Shown one piece after another: positions 8,577 through 16,797 of a stretch of 17,229 nucleotides of DNA. The translations under genes and the position numbers were made by a program. The DNA comes from Flavobacteriales bacterium. GTDB taxonomy: Bacteria > Bacteroidota > Bacteroidia > Flavobacteriales > UBA7312. The notes beneath the pieces are model-generated. The model did no database searches. It was given only the letters and a program-made list of their open reading frames with translations, and was not told the DNA's origin. The stretch spans positions 1 to 17,229 of the forward strand of contig PKDP01000028.1 of the NCBI GenBank assembly GCA_002862585.1, in the 5' to 3' direction. The stretch's first letter is position 1. Every line of letters begins with the position of its first letter.

Positions 8577-8599
8577 ACAACTGTATATCAATTATTTAT

Positions 8600-10462
8600 A
8601 TGTTTAAAGAAGAGTATGACGTAATTGTTGTTGGAGGTGGTCACTCAGGTTGTGAAGCAGCGGCAGCAGCAGCAAATTTAGGTTCATCGGTACTGCTAGT
8701 AACTATGAATATGCAAACCATTGCTCAAATGTCATGTAATCCAGCAATGGGTGGTGTTGCAAAAGGTCAGATTGTAAGAGAAATCGATGCTTTGGGAGGA
8801 TATTCTGGAATAATCACCGATAAAACCATGATACAGTTTAGAATGCTTAACCGCTCTAAAGGTCCCGCCATGTGGAGTCCTAGAGCACAAAGCGACAGAA
8901 TGCGATTTGCTGAAGAGTGGCGATTAACACTCGAAAGCATTCCCAATGTAGATTTTTGGCAAGATATGGTTACTGACCTATCAATAGACAAAGGCGAAGT
9001 AAATGGTGTAAAAACCGCTATGGGAATAGACATTAAGGCTAAAACCGTTATTCTCACAAATGGAACGTTTTTAAACGGCACAATACACATAGGAGAAAAG
9101 CAATTTGGTGGCGGAAGAACAGGTGAGAGGGCAGCCGTTGGACTAACCGAATGCTTAACCCAGCTAGGCTTTGAAAGTGGCAGAATGAAAACAGGCACAC
9201 CACCAAGAGTTGACGGTAGATCCTTGGATTATTCAAAAATGGAAGAACAAGCAGGAGACATAAACCCCTCAAAATTCTCATTTATTGATACGCCAATGCT
9301 CACAAATCAAAGGAGTTGCCACATCACCTATACCAACTCAAACGTACATGAAATTCTGAAAACTGGCTTTGAAAAATCACCAATGTTTACGGGACGAATA
9401 CAAGGCTTAGGACCAAGGTATTGCCCGTCGATAGAGGACAAAATTGAACGATTCGCAGAAAGAGATAGGCATCAGATTTTTGTTGAGCCAGAGGGGTGGG
9501 ATACCGTAGAGGTCTATGTAAATGGCTTTTCAACATCCCTACCAGAAAACGTGCAACATGAAGCCATTCAGCAAATTGAAGGCTTTGGAAACGCTAAAAT
9601 ATTTAGACCAGGTTACGCCATTGAATACGACTACTTTCCGCCTACTCAATTACAAAGAAGTCTAGAAACAAAGCTTGTTAAGAACTTGTATTTTGCTGGG
9701 CAAATTAATGGTACAACAGGCTATGAGGAAGCTGCTTGCCAAGGCTTAATGGCAGGAATAAATGCAAGTAGGAGAACTAAAGAACTAGAACCTATAGTCC
9801 TAAAACGTTCGCAAGCATACATTGGAGTACTCATTGATGACCTAGTAACTAAGGGTACAGATGAGCCATACAGAATGTTTACTTCAAGAGCCGAATACAG
9901 AATACTTCTAAGGCAAGATAATGCCGACCTGAGATTAACGAAAATTGGAAGAGACATAGGGTTGGTCGGCGATTTGAGAATGTCACTGCTTGACAAAAAA
10001 CAAGACAATATTGAAAGTGCATTGTCGTTTTTTCAAAAAGAGAGTGTAAGTCCAGAAGAAATGAACCCTATACTTGAAAACAATAATAGTAGCCTAATAA
10101 AGCAGAAAACAAAGCTTGGTAGAATCTTAAGCAGACCTCAAATTAAACTTGACGACTTATTAAAACTAAAAAGCGTTGAAGAAAAAACAAAAGAAATAAA
10201 CCAAGATGTATTAGAACAGGCCGAGATACAAATTAAGTACAACGGCTATATAGAGCGTGAACGTGAAACCGTTATGAAAACAAACAAATTAGAGGGAATA
10301 CGTATTCCTAATAAGTTTGACTACGGCAAACTACGCGCTATTTCTGCTGAGTCCCGTGAAAAACTAAATCAAGTAAAGCCAGAAACAATAGGGCAGGCAT
10401 CAAGAATAAGCGGTGTCTCACCATCAGATATTAACGTATTATTAGTATTTATGGGACGATAA
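8600..10462 (+). CDS. mnmG: tRNA uridine-5-carboxymethylaminomethyl(34) synthesis enzyme MnmG
   Basis: The 620-residue protein is a full-length MnmG (GidA). With MnmE (not in this window) it installs the carboxymethylaminomethyl group on the wobble uridine of certain tRNAs, using FAD and a folate-derived carbon. The N-terminal FAD-binding motif is VGGGHSG (residues 11-17), followed by CNPAMGG (C46) and YCPSIEDK (C275), which match the two conserved cysteines of the family. The C-terminal helical domain ends with SRISGVSPSDINVLLV. It starts 23 bases after ybeY with no visible promoter, so it is probably the last intact gene of the DUF4175-ybeY-mnmG unit. In many bacteria mnmG is close to the replication origin, relevant to the parS-like site just downstream. 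Confidence 0.97.
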   Translation: MFKEEYDVIVVGGGHSGCEAAAAAANLGSSVLLVTMNMQTIAQMSCNPAMGGVAKGQIVREIDALGGYSGIITDKTMIQFRMLNRSKGPAMWSPRAQSDRMRFAEEWRLTLESIPNVDFWQDMVTDLSIDKGEVNGVKTAMGIDIKAKTVILTNGTFLNGTIHIGEKQFGGGRTGERAAVGLTECLTQLGFESGRMKTGTPPRVDGRSLDYSKMEEQAGDINPSKFSFIDTPMLTNQRSCHITYTNSNVHEILKTGFEKSPMFTGRIQGLGPRYCPSIEDKIERFAERDRHQIFVEPEGWDTVEVYVNGFSTSLPENVQHEAIQQIEGFGNAKIFRPGYAIEYDYFPPTQLQRSLETKLVKNLYFAGQINGTTGYEEAACQGLMAGINASRRTKELEPIVLKRSQAYIGVLIDDLVTKGTDEPYRMFTSRAEYRILLRQDNADLRLTKIGRDIGLVGDLRMSLLDKKQDNIESALSFFQKESVSPEEMNPILENNNSSLIKQKTKLGRILSRPQIKLDDLLKLKSVEEKTKEINQDVLEQAEIQIKYNGYIERERETVMKTNKLEGIRIPNKFDYGKLRAISAESREKLNQVKPETIGQASRISGVSPSDINVLLVFMGR

Positions 10463-10503
10463 AACCACCTTAAAACAAAACCTTAAGCCAAATTAAAAAC
10501 CTG

Positions 10504-10525
10504 CGTGGAACAGTAATGTTCCACG
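10504..10525. repeat. Perfect 9-bp inverted repeat overlapping the parS-like site
   Basis: CGTGGAACA (10504-10512) and TGTTCCACG (10517-10525) are exact reverse complements around GTAA. The right arm is the left half of the parS-like site, so the left arm amounts to an additional inverted parS half-site. It lacks a T tract and is not a classical terminator, though an RNA hairpin at the end of mnmG mRNA could still form. Confidence 0.8.
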
Positions 10526-10532
10526 TGAAACA
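10517..10532. promoter_or_regulatory. parS: Candidate chromosomal parS (ParB-binding) site
   Basis: TGTTCCACGTGAAACA agrees at every position with the 16-bp consensus TGTTNCACGTGAAACA known from Bacillus subtilis and conserved across bacteria. It differs from the perfect palindrome TGTTTCACGTGAAACA at one base. ParB dimers bind such sites near the replication origin, spread, and load SMC for chromosome segregation. The site lies in noncoding DNA 54 bases after mnmG, a gene often near the origin. No parA or parB gene is in the window, so the assignment rests on motif and location. Confidence 0.75.
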
Positions 10533-10543
10533 TGTTAAACATG
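10531..10543. repeat. Short inverted repeat CATGTT-A-AACATG
   Basis: Six-base arms, CATGTT (10531-10536) and AACATG (10538-10543), flank a single A. The right arm includes the ATG of the decayed methyltransferase gene. It abuts the parS-like site and may be part of the same protein-binding region or coincidence. Confidence 0.5.
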
Positions 10544-11429
10544 AAAAAACTTACAGCATGTCCTGTCTGTCAAAAAACAGATATGACAAACTACACAAAG
10601 TGTGATGACCACATGAAAAGTCAAGAAACATTCACCCTTACATAATGTACCAACTGCGGACTAATAGGAACAAATCCGAGGCTATTAGAAAAGGAGCTAG
10701 GAAAGTATTATGAATTCGAAGATTATATATCTAATAACCAAACTAAGAGGGGGTAAATCAACAAGTAGTATCATATCATTAAAAGATTAAACACTAATAA
10801 AAAAGCAAACATACTTTGTAAAGGAAAAGTACGCCTCTTAGAAATTGGTTCTGGCAGTGGATTTCTACTTAATATACGTAAAGAAGGGGGAGGGTTGGGA
10901 TACTGTTGGAATAGAGCCTAAAGCTAAAGCATGAGATAATGCAAAAGCGTCTAACAGTATAGAATTAAAAGTTAGTATAGGCGAGGTTGTACATGAGGAA
11001 AATACTTTTGACAGATTAATGATGTAGCATGTTCTGGAGCGCGTCGCCAATTTAGACGGCTTATTTACCGCCATAAACAAGGTGTTAAAAAGGAACGGAA
11101 AACTAATAATTGCAGAGCCTAACTCAAACACAAATGAAATAAAAAGGTATAAATCGAAATGGGCAACATACGACGTGCCTAGACATTTATATCACTTTCA
11201 AAAAAGCAGCATAAAATCCATTACTGATAAATACGGCTTTGTGGTTGAGAAAATTATCCAATGTGGTTTGACTCATTATACATATCAATGTTAAGTGAAA
11301 AAATTAGATGTGGAAAAAAATTACATAAACAAAATATCAACAAGGCGGAGATCAAACCTCAAAGCACTAACAATAAATGGTGAATATTCAAGTCTAGTGT
11401 ACATATTGACGCCAAAAGAGCCCGTTTAA
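10541..11429 (+). pseudogene. Decayed class I SAM-dependent methyltransferase
   Basis: The remnant follows mnmG and can be read as one protein of about 295 codons across frame changes. Frame 1 gives MKKLTACPVCQKTD, then CTNC (a zinc-ribbon start), then KYYEFEDYI and the SAM-binding motif LLEIGSGSGFLL. The frame shifts in a G-rich run near 10886-10894 to give GWDTVGIEPKAKA, HVLERVANLDGLF and KLIIAEPNSN. Near 11250 it returns to frame 1 for PMWFDSLYISMLSEK. Before 11346 it shifts again for SNLKALTINGEYSSLVYIL, ending at TAA 11427-11429. Stops interrupt at 10643 (TAA), 10754 (TAA), 10766 (TAG), 10932 (TGA) and 11025 (TAG); the last replaces a Trp expected in the family. The number of lesions excludes function as one protein. 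Zinc-ribbon methyltransferases of this kind often follow mnmG in Bacteroidota (recollection). Bases 11430-11562 hold nothing recognisable. Confidence 0.88.
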
Positions 11430-11562
11430 GGCGATTTAAGAACAAAGGGAGGCTCTGTGAGACTCAAACACCAAAAAGAAGGGAAAGACGCTTAAAAAAG
11501 ACAAACAAAAACAAATGTAACCCTATGGCTATGAGGTTGTTATGGTTCTGTAAGCTAAAAAG

Positions 11563-11636
11563 TGACTCCGGAGGGATTCGAACCCCCAACCGTCAGAGCC
11601 GAAATCTGATATTCTATCCAGTTGAACTACGGAGCC
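11563..11636 (-). tRNA. tRNA-Arg (UCG)
   Basis: The reverse complement folds as a 74-base cloverleaf. GGCTCCG (11636-11630) pairs with CGGAGTC (11570-11564), with one G-U pair and discriminator A. The anticodon stem is TCAGA/TCTGA around loop TTTCGGC, giving anticodon UCG, which reads CGA arginine codons. The T arm contains GGTTCGAATCC. CCA is not encoded and no terminator hairpin follows. Confidence 0.95.
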
Positions 11637-11643
11637 ATAAAAG

Positions 11644-11673
11644 CAAAGATATAGCTAGTTTTCAATCAAACAA
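11644..11673 (-). promoter_or_regulatory. Predicted promoter of tRNA-Arg
   Basis: On the minus strand TTG (11673-11671), 19 bases, then TATCTTTG (11651-11644) fits the Bacteroidota -33/-7 consensus exactly. The -7 element ends 7 bases before the tRNA 5' end at 11636, so transcription would begin at or just before the mature end. This is the best promoter match in the window. Confidence 0.7.
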
Positions 11674-11716
11674 TAATTTAGGAGAACAATAGTTAGAAGT
11701 TTAGTAATTTGCATTC

Positions 11717-14008
11717 ATGAAATATTTCATATCGTTTATAGTCATTTTTACAGCGTTTTTCAGCTCTTACGCACAAAACTTAGGTGTAAGAGAGTGGAAA
11801 GATTATTTACCATACAACAACGCCATTTCTGTATGTAAAATGAACAACAGAATATATACAGCAACGGAAAACAGCATATTTTATTTAGACATAGAAGACA
11901 ACACAATAAACCGTCTTAATAAAATTACGGGCCTTTCAGACGTGGGCATAAGCTGTATGGAAAAAAATGAGGAATTAAACCTAATTGTTGTCGCTTATGA
12001 AAGTACAATAATAGATATCATTTCTGGGGATAGTATTTACAGTTTAACAGACATAGAAAGAGAAAACATAATTGGTGAAAAGCAAATAAATAACATCATC
12101 TATAACAATCAAAAGGCATACCTATCTTGCACCTTTGGTATTATAGAACTTGACCTAATCAAAAAAGAGATTCTGAACACCTTTTACTTAAATGCTGGCG
12201 CAACCTTAGCTGTAAGCGATATTGTATTTAACGGTGAAGACATGTATGCCGCAACATCATTAGGCATACATAAAGGAAATATGGGTAGCAATCTATCAGA
12301 TTATAATAACTGGTCTTTGGTTGTTGCGGATGAAAGAATTAATGATTTGGAAATAGCGTATGGAAAAATTTACCTTACAAAGAGCGAGTCAGATAGTATT
12401 TTTGTGTTTGAAGACAGTATAAAAGTTGTAAATCACACTCCCAATTTAAAATTTATTGAATCCGAAAAGGAAACGCTTTATGTAGGGTCAAGAAGTAGGC
12501 TTAACGTCTTAAATGCATCTAATCAGCTAAGCACCTTATCAGAAAATTCTATTTTATACTTTATTTCAGATGTAATAAATGATGATGAAAAATATTGGAT
12601 TGCTGAAAAAGCAAAATCCTTAGTCTCATTAAACGAACAAGGGCGTTTTCGGATATTTACCCCAGAAGGTCCTGAGACAAAGCTGGCTTACTCCGTAAGC
12701 AGTTCAGGTGAAAAGCTGTTTTTATCGCCAGGTGGAACATCAATAATTTGGAACAACAACAATACATACGAAGGATTCTATTGGTCAGACGGTTACGAAT
12801 GGAAAGATGTACCATATACAGGCTTAAGTGAAGCTAGAGATGTAACAACTCTATTAGAATCATCAAATGGAGACCTATTTGTAGGCACATGGAATACCGG
12901 CATTCTTCAGCTAAAATTTAATGGAGAATTAGAAAATTACAGCCTCTACAAAGAATATAACCACATAACTACTAATGGAGAGCTTGAAACACTAGAAAAC
13001 AACCCCAGCTCAGGAAACTATGGCTGGCTTAGAGTGAAGGGTATGGCTTTTGACAAAAACGGCTTATTATGGATAAGCAATTCTTTGACAGAAAAGTCTT
13101 TAGCCTTCATGAACGCTGATGAGAAGTGGCAGTCACTAAAAATAAAAAGCTATAACACCTTAAACAGTCACCTTGGCGACCTTATCATAGACGATAATGG
13201 GCAGAAATGGTTTTATATTGGAAAGGGTGGCGGCATCATCGTGTATAACGACAATGACACCCCTGAGTTAACGACCGATGATCAGGACAAAAGGTTAACC
13301 ACAACAGCCGGAAGCGGGGGCTTACCATCAAACTACGTCTATTCTTTGGCAAAAGATAGAGATGGAGAAATATGGGTAGGAACAGATAAAGGCGTAGCTG
13401 TTTTCTACAGCCCAGAAAATATATTTGATTTAAACAGTGACGCACAATTAGTTTTAGTAGAAAATGACGGCTATGTAGAGCCTATAATAGCTAATGAAAC
13501 AGTAAAGTCGATATCCATTGACGGCGCCAATAGAAAGTGGTTTGGAACACAAAGCTCAGGAGTGTTTGTATATTCTGCCGACGGAAGCGAACAAATACAC
13601 CACTTTAACACCAGTAATAGCCCAATATTCTCAGACAATATAAACGATATTTCAATCAATCACGAAACAGGCGAGGTATTTATCGCTACTGACAAAGGGC
13701 TTATATCCTATGGAGGAGGGGCAACGGAAGCTGATAATCCGCACCAAAATGTGCTAGTATATCCAAACCCAGTAAGAGAAAATTATTATGGCCCTATTGC
13801 TATAAAAAATGTGGTGGAAAACGCTAATGTAAAAATTACTGATATTAATGGAAATTTAATCTCTTCATTTACAGCACTAGGTGGGCAAGCGGTATGGGAT
13901 GGCAAAAATCAATTTGGAGAACGTCCAAGCACTGGGGTTTATCTTGTTTTTACAACTAACCCCATTGGAACAGAAACTAATGTTGCTAAGATTTTATTTA
14001 TAAAGTAG
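11717..14008 (+). CDS. porZ: PorZ-like type IX secretion system surface protein
   Basis: The 763-residue protein resembles PorZ, the T9SS surface component that works with the PorU sortase and, in Porphyromonas, supplies A-LPS for attaching cargo. The first 19 residues form a signal peptide ending SSYAQ. Most of the protein is beta-propeller sequence with repeated blades such as GEIWVGTDKGVAVF, NRKWFGTQSSGVFVY and GEVFIATDKGLISYG. The region NLGVREWKDYLPYNNA directly after the signal fits PorZ. Residues about 676-763 form a type A sorting-like domain (VLVYPNPV at the start, STGVYLVF and KILFIK near the end). The length is close to known PorZ. It abuts recO with no gap. An AGTAATTTG just before the ATG is only a poor promoter match. 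It could be a generic two-component-regulator-propeller protein, but length, ends and recO neighbour favour PorZ. Confidence 0.78.
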   Translation: MKYFISFIVIFTAFFSSYAQNLGVREWKDYLPYNNAISVCKMNNRIYTATENSIFYLDIEDNTINRLNKITGLSDVGISCMEKNEELNLIVVAYESTIIDIISGDSIYSLTDIERENIIGEKQINNIIYNNQKAYLSCTFGIIELDLIKKEILNTFYLNAGATLAVSDIVFNGEDMYAATSLGIHKGNMGSNLSDYNNWSLVVADERINDLEIAYGKIYLTKSESDSIFVFEDSIKVVNHTPNLKFIESEKETLYVGSRSRLNVLNASNQLSTLSENSILYFISDVINDDEKYWIAEKAKSLVSLNEQGRFRIFTPEGPETKLAYSVSSSGEKLFLSPGGTSIIWNNNNTYEGFYWSDGYEWKDVPYTGLSEARDVTTLLESSNGDLFVGTWNTGILQLKFNGELENYSLYKEYNHITTNGELETLENNPSSGNYGWLRVKGMAFDKNGLLWISNSLTEKSLAFMNADEKWQSLKIKSYNTLNSHLGDLIIDDNGQKWFYIGKGGGIIVYNDNDTPELTTDDQDKRLTTTAGSGGLPSNYVYSLAKDRDGEIWVGTDKGVAVFYSPENIFDLNSDAQLVLVENDGYVEPIIANETVKSISIDGANRKWFGTQSSGVFVYSADGSEQIHHFNTSNSPIFSDNINDISINHETGEVFIATDKGLISYGGGATEADNPHQNVLVYPNPVRENYYGPIAIKNVVENANVKITDINGNLISSFTALGGQAVWDGKNQFGERPSTGVYLVFTTNPIGTETNVAKILFIK

Positions 14009-14692
14009 ATGCATCAGCAGACAAAAGGAATAGTGTTGAGTAAGATTAAGTATGCTGAGAGCAGTATAATCTGTAAAATTTACACCTCAGAATTTGGGAC
14101 ACAATCCTATATAATAAATGGCGTCAGAAAGAAGAAAGGAAACAGCGGGTACTATCAAGTTCTGAACCAGCTGGACCTCAACGTTTACAACAAAAACGGA
14201 AAAGACCTTCAGAGAATAAAAGAGGTCAAAATGTCAGCTGTTTATTCAAGTATTCCGTTCGATATATATAAAAGTTCAATTGCCTTATTCATTTCTGAAA
14301 TCCTAAATAAATGCCTAAAAGAAGAAGTAAATAACAAAGACTTATTTAATTTTTTAGAAGCCGAACTAATCGTTTTGGATAATAACGACTTTGATAGTCA
14401 ATTTCATATTCGTTTTTTAGTGACATTGAGTCAATATTTGGGGATTTCGCCCAATATCGACAGTTATAAGCTTAAATACTTTGATTTACTAAATGGTCAA
14501 TTTACAAACGACAACAGTCAACACAAGCATTTTACCGAAAACACGAAAGATGTATTCTTAGCGTTTAATCATAGAAAAGTGAAAAACAAAAGAGAAATAT
14601 TGAGTATTTTACTAGAGTATTATAGTTTACATATTGATGGCTTTAACACAATTAAATCAAAAGACGTTTTAGAAAAAGTATTAAACTCATGA
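14009..14692 (+). CDS. recO: DNA repair protein RecO
   Basis: The 227-residue protein is a RecO, which with RecR (not in this window) loads RecA on SSB-coated single-stranded DNA in RecF-pathway repair. The N-terminal OB fold is clear (TKGIVLSKIKYAESSIICKIYTSEFG as two adjoining strands, then YIINGVRKKKG). The C-terminal helical domain has LGISPNID in place of the cysteine zinc knuckle seen in some RecO proteins, as expected for Bacteroidota. The ATG directly follows the porZ TAG, and the 3' end overlaps the receptor gene in an ATGA, so expression is coupled on both sides. Confidence 0.93.
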   Translation: MHQQTKGIVLSKIKYAESSIICKIYTSEFGTQSYIINGVRKKKGNSGYYQVLNQLDLNVYNKNGKDLQRIKEVKMSAVYSSIPFDIYKSSIALFISEILNKCLKEEVNNKDLFNFLEAELIVLDNNDFDSQFHIRFLVTLSQYLGISPNIDSYKLKYFDLLNGQFTNDNSQHKHFTENTKDVFLAFNHRKVKNKREILSILLEYYSLHIDGFNTIKSKDVLEKVLNS

Positions 14693-16797
14693 AAAAATAC
14701 ATCTATTTACTTCTTGGATTTGGCCTACTACCATTATTCAGCTTTAGCCAAGACACTCTGTTATTCAAAAGTATACCAGAAATCATTTTCGTTGAAGATA
14801 AAACAGAAGACGAGCGCGTCTTCAGTCCTTCACAAATTGAGAAAATAGATAGTAAAAAAATAAACTATAGCGCTCCAAGTACTTCAGCAGATTTGCTCCA
14901 AAAAACAGGAGCAGTAATGGTGCAAATGAGTCAGTCTGGCGGAGGAAGCCCCATAATCAGAGGTTTTGAAGCAAATAGAGTTCTTCTAGTGGTCGATGGA
15001 ATTCGTCTTAACAATGCCATTTATAGGTCTGGACACTTGCAAAATAGTATTAGTATAAGCCCCCTAACCTTAAATAGAGTAGATATAATTTTTGGGCCCT
15101 CATCGGTAAAATATGGTAGTGATGCATTGGGAGGGGTTATTCATTATCACACCAAAAGTGCGAGTGTTGGTGAAAAGTGGAAAAGGAACGTTTTACAGCG
15201 TTACAGCAGCGTAAATAAGGGTGTTAATCTATACTTTGATCAAAAATGGGGAAGTAAAAAATGGGGCTTCTTTCAAGCTATTAACCTCAACAGATTTGGC
15301 AACCTTAAAATGGGTGGCAATCGACTTCATGAATATGACGACTGGGGGGCAGAAGAGCATATTGTCGATGGAAAAGAACAGCTAAAAACAGCCTATGACC
15401 AAGCTGATTTTATCCAAAAAATCCGTTTTAATGCCAATCAGTATCTGAGTTTTAAAATGAATCTTCAGCTCTCGACAAGTACAAATATCAACCGCTTTGA
15501 TCAACTCAATGATATTACAGACGGCCTCCAAAAATATGAGGAGTGGTATTATGGTCCTCAAAAACGTCTTTTGATCGGTTTAGGTTCTGAACATCAGAAA
15601 AAAACGCTTTTATACGACAGCTTTAATAACACCGTATCCTTTCAACAAATTTATGAAAGTAGAAACAGTAAAAAACCGAATGCCAGCTTAATTCAACGCT
15701 TCGAGAAAGTGTCTGTGTTTTCAAACACTTCAGATTTTATAAAAAAATGGGGTTATAAGAGCTTAAACTATGGCCTTAACCTTCAACACAACAGTGTCGA
15801 ATCAACAGCCTCTGAAGGTGCAAGCACAAGATATGCGGATGGGGGTAGTGGACTTAGTTCGCTAGGTATATATTCCCAATATAAACATCCTTTTGGTAAA
15901 CGCTCCTTCTTTAGTAGTGGTTTAAGGTATAATATATCTTCTCTTGATGCTAAATTCATAGAGGTTCAAAACTATAATTTTCCGTTTGAAGAAATTTCAC
16001 TAAAAAATAGTGCTTTAACGTCCTGTGCAGGCTTATTTATTGGCTTGAAAAAAGGATGGGAGGGCAGGCTGTCATTCGCAACAGGATTCAGAAGCCCTAA
16101 CGTAGATGATGTTACCAAAGTATTTGCAAAATCTGGAAAACTTACCGTTCCAAATGAAAACTTATCACCAGAATTCTCCAATAATTATGAACTTGGTTTA
16201 AGTAAACGCTTTGGCGAAAGCTATGTCAGTGGAACATATTACTACACACAATTAAAAGACGCTATTATCAAAAAGCAATTTTCTTTAAACGGTCAAGATA
16301 GCCTTATGTACGACGGTGGGCTTCTCCCGCTCTACGCTAACACTAACTCTCAAGAAGCATATTTGTTTGGATATAACCTACAAGCTTACCTAAAAATTAA
16401 TGAGAAGTGGTCAACAACACATTCTTGTTCGTATACCTTCGGAAAAGACGATAGCGAAGGAATATTACTTGATCATATACCACCATTCTATGGCAAAAGC
16501 CAAATAGATCTCAACTCGCCGAAAACAAAAAGCAAGACAAGCATAATCGTTCATTACAACGCCTGGAAAAGAGCGGAGGATTATAGCCCTAACGGAAGCG
16601 ATAACCCCGAGGAAGCAACCGTTGATGGCACACCCTCGTGGTGGACTTTAAACCTAAATTATAGCCTTCCTTTAAATGATAAGATAAAAGCACAACTAAA
16701 TATTGAAAACATATTAGATGTGCATTATAAAACTTACTCGAGCGGTATTAGTGCCCCTGGAAGAAACATCATTTTGTCGCTTGCTGCTGGATTTTAG
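14689..16797 (+). CDS. TonB-dependent outer-membrane receptor
   Basis: The 702-residue protein is a TonB-dependent receptor importing a bulky substrate across the outer membrane with energy from TonB-ExbBD. Residues 1-21 form a signal peptide ending LFSFSQ. A TonB-box-like segment (PEIIFVEDKT) precedes the plug domain at about 45-155, with SGGGSPIIRGFEANRVLLV and FGPSSVKYGSDALGG. The rest is a 22-strand-type barrel ending in a terminal Phe (AAGF). GFRSP (466-470) and NENL (489-492) resemble the FRAP/NPNL box of haem receptors, but no His lies between them, so haem is only a possibility. There is no CarboxypepD_reg extension and no SusD neighbour, arguing against a SusC-type glycan receptor. 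It overlaps recO by 4 bases and the convergent DUF4837 gene by 29. Confidence 0.92.
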   Translation: MKKYIYLLLGFGLLPLFSFSQDTLLFKSIPEIIFVEDKTEDERVFSPSQIEKIDSKKINYSAPSTSADLLQKTGAVMVQMSQSGGGSPIIRGFEANRVLLVVDGIRLNNAIYRSGHLQNSISISPLTLNRVDIIFGPSSVKYGSDALGGVIHYHTKSASVGEKWKRNVLQRYSSVNKGVNLYFDQKWGSKKWGFFQAINLNRFGNLKMGGNRLHEYDDWGAEEHIVDGKEQLKTAYDQADFIQKIRFNANQYLSFKMNLQLSTSTNINRFDQLNDITDGLQKYEEWYYGPQKRLLIGLGSEHQKKTLLYDSFNNTVSFQQIYESRNSKKPNASLIQRFEKVSVFSNTSDFIKKWGYKSLNYGLNLQHNSVESTASEGASTRYADGGSGLSSLGIYSQYKHPFGKRSFFSSGLRYNISSLDAKFIEVQNYNFPFEEISLKNSALTSCAGLFIGLKKGWEGRLSFATGFRSPNVDDVTKVFAKSGKLTVPNENLSPEFSNNYELGLSKRFGESYVSGTYYYTQLKDAIIKKQFSLNGQDSLMYDGGLLPLYANTNSQEAYLFGYNLQAYLKINEKWSTTHSCSYTFGKDDSEGILLDHIPPFYGKSQIDLNSPKTKSKTSIIVHYNAWKRAEDYSPNGSDNPEEATVDGTPSWWTLNLNYSLPLNDKIKAQLNIENILDVHYKTYSSGISAPGRNIILSLAAGF

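Noticed and set aside
8767..9281. Minus-strand open frames opposite mnmG
   Set aside because: They mirror the MnmG coding frame and show no start context or family pattern.
10865..11131. Minus-strand open frame of 88 codons over the pseudogene
   Set aside because: The plus strand carries clear methyltransferase text here, so the reverse frame is a shadow.
11082..11294. A separate 70-residue plus-strand gene
   Set aside because: It is only the open piece of the decayed methyltransferase between a nonsense codon and a frameshift.
11430..11562. Lys/Arg-rich open stretch on the plus strand before tRNA-Arg
   Set aside because: It has no plausible start codon, runs into the tRNA, and resembles no family.
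11563..11636. tRNA-Arg as an integration site that could explain the decayed neighbour
   Set aside because: No duplicate of the tRNA 3' end, no integrase and no element boundaries are visible in the window.
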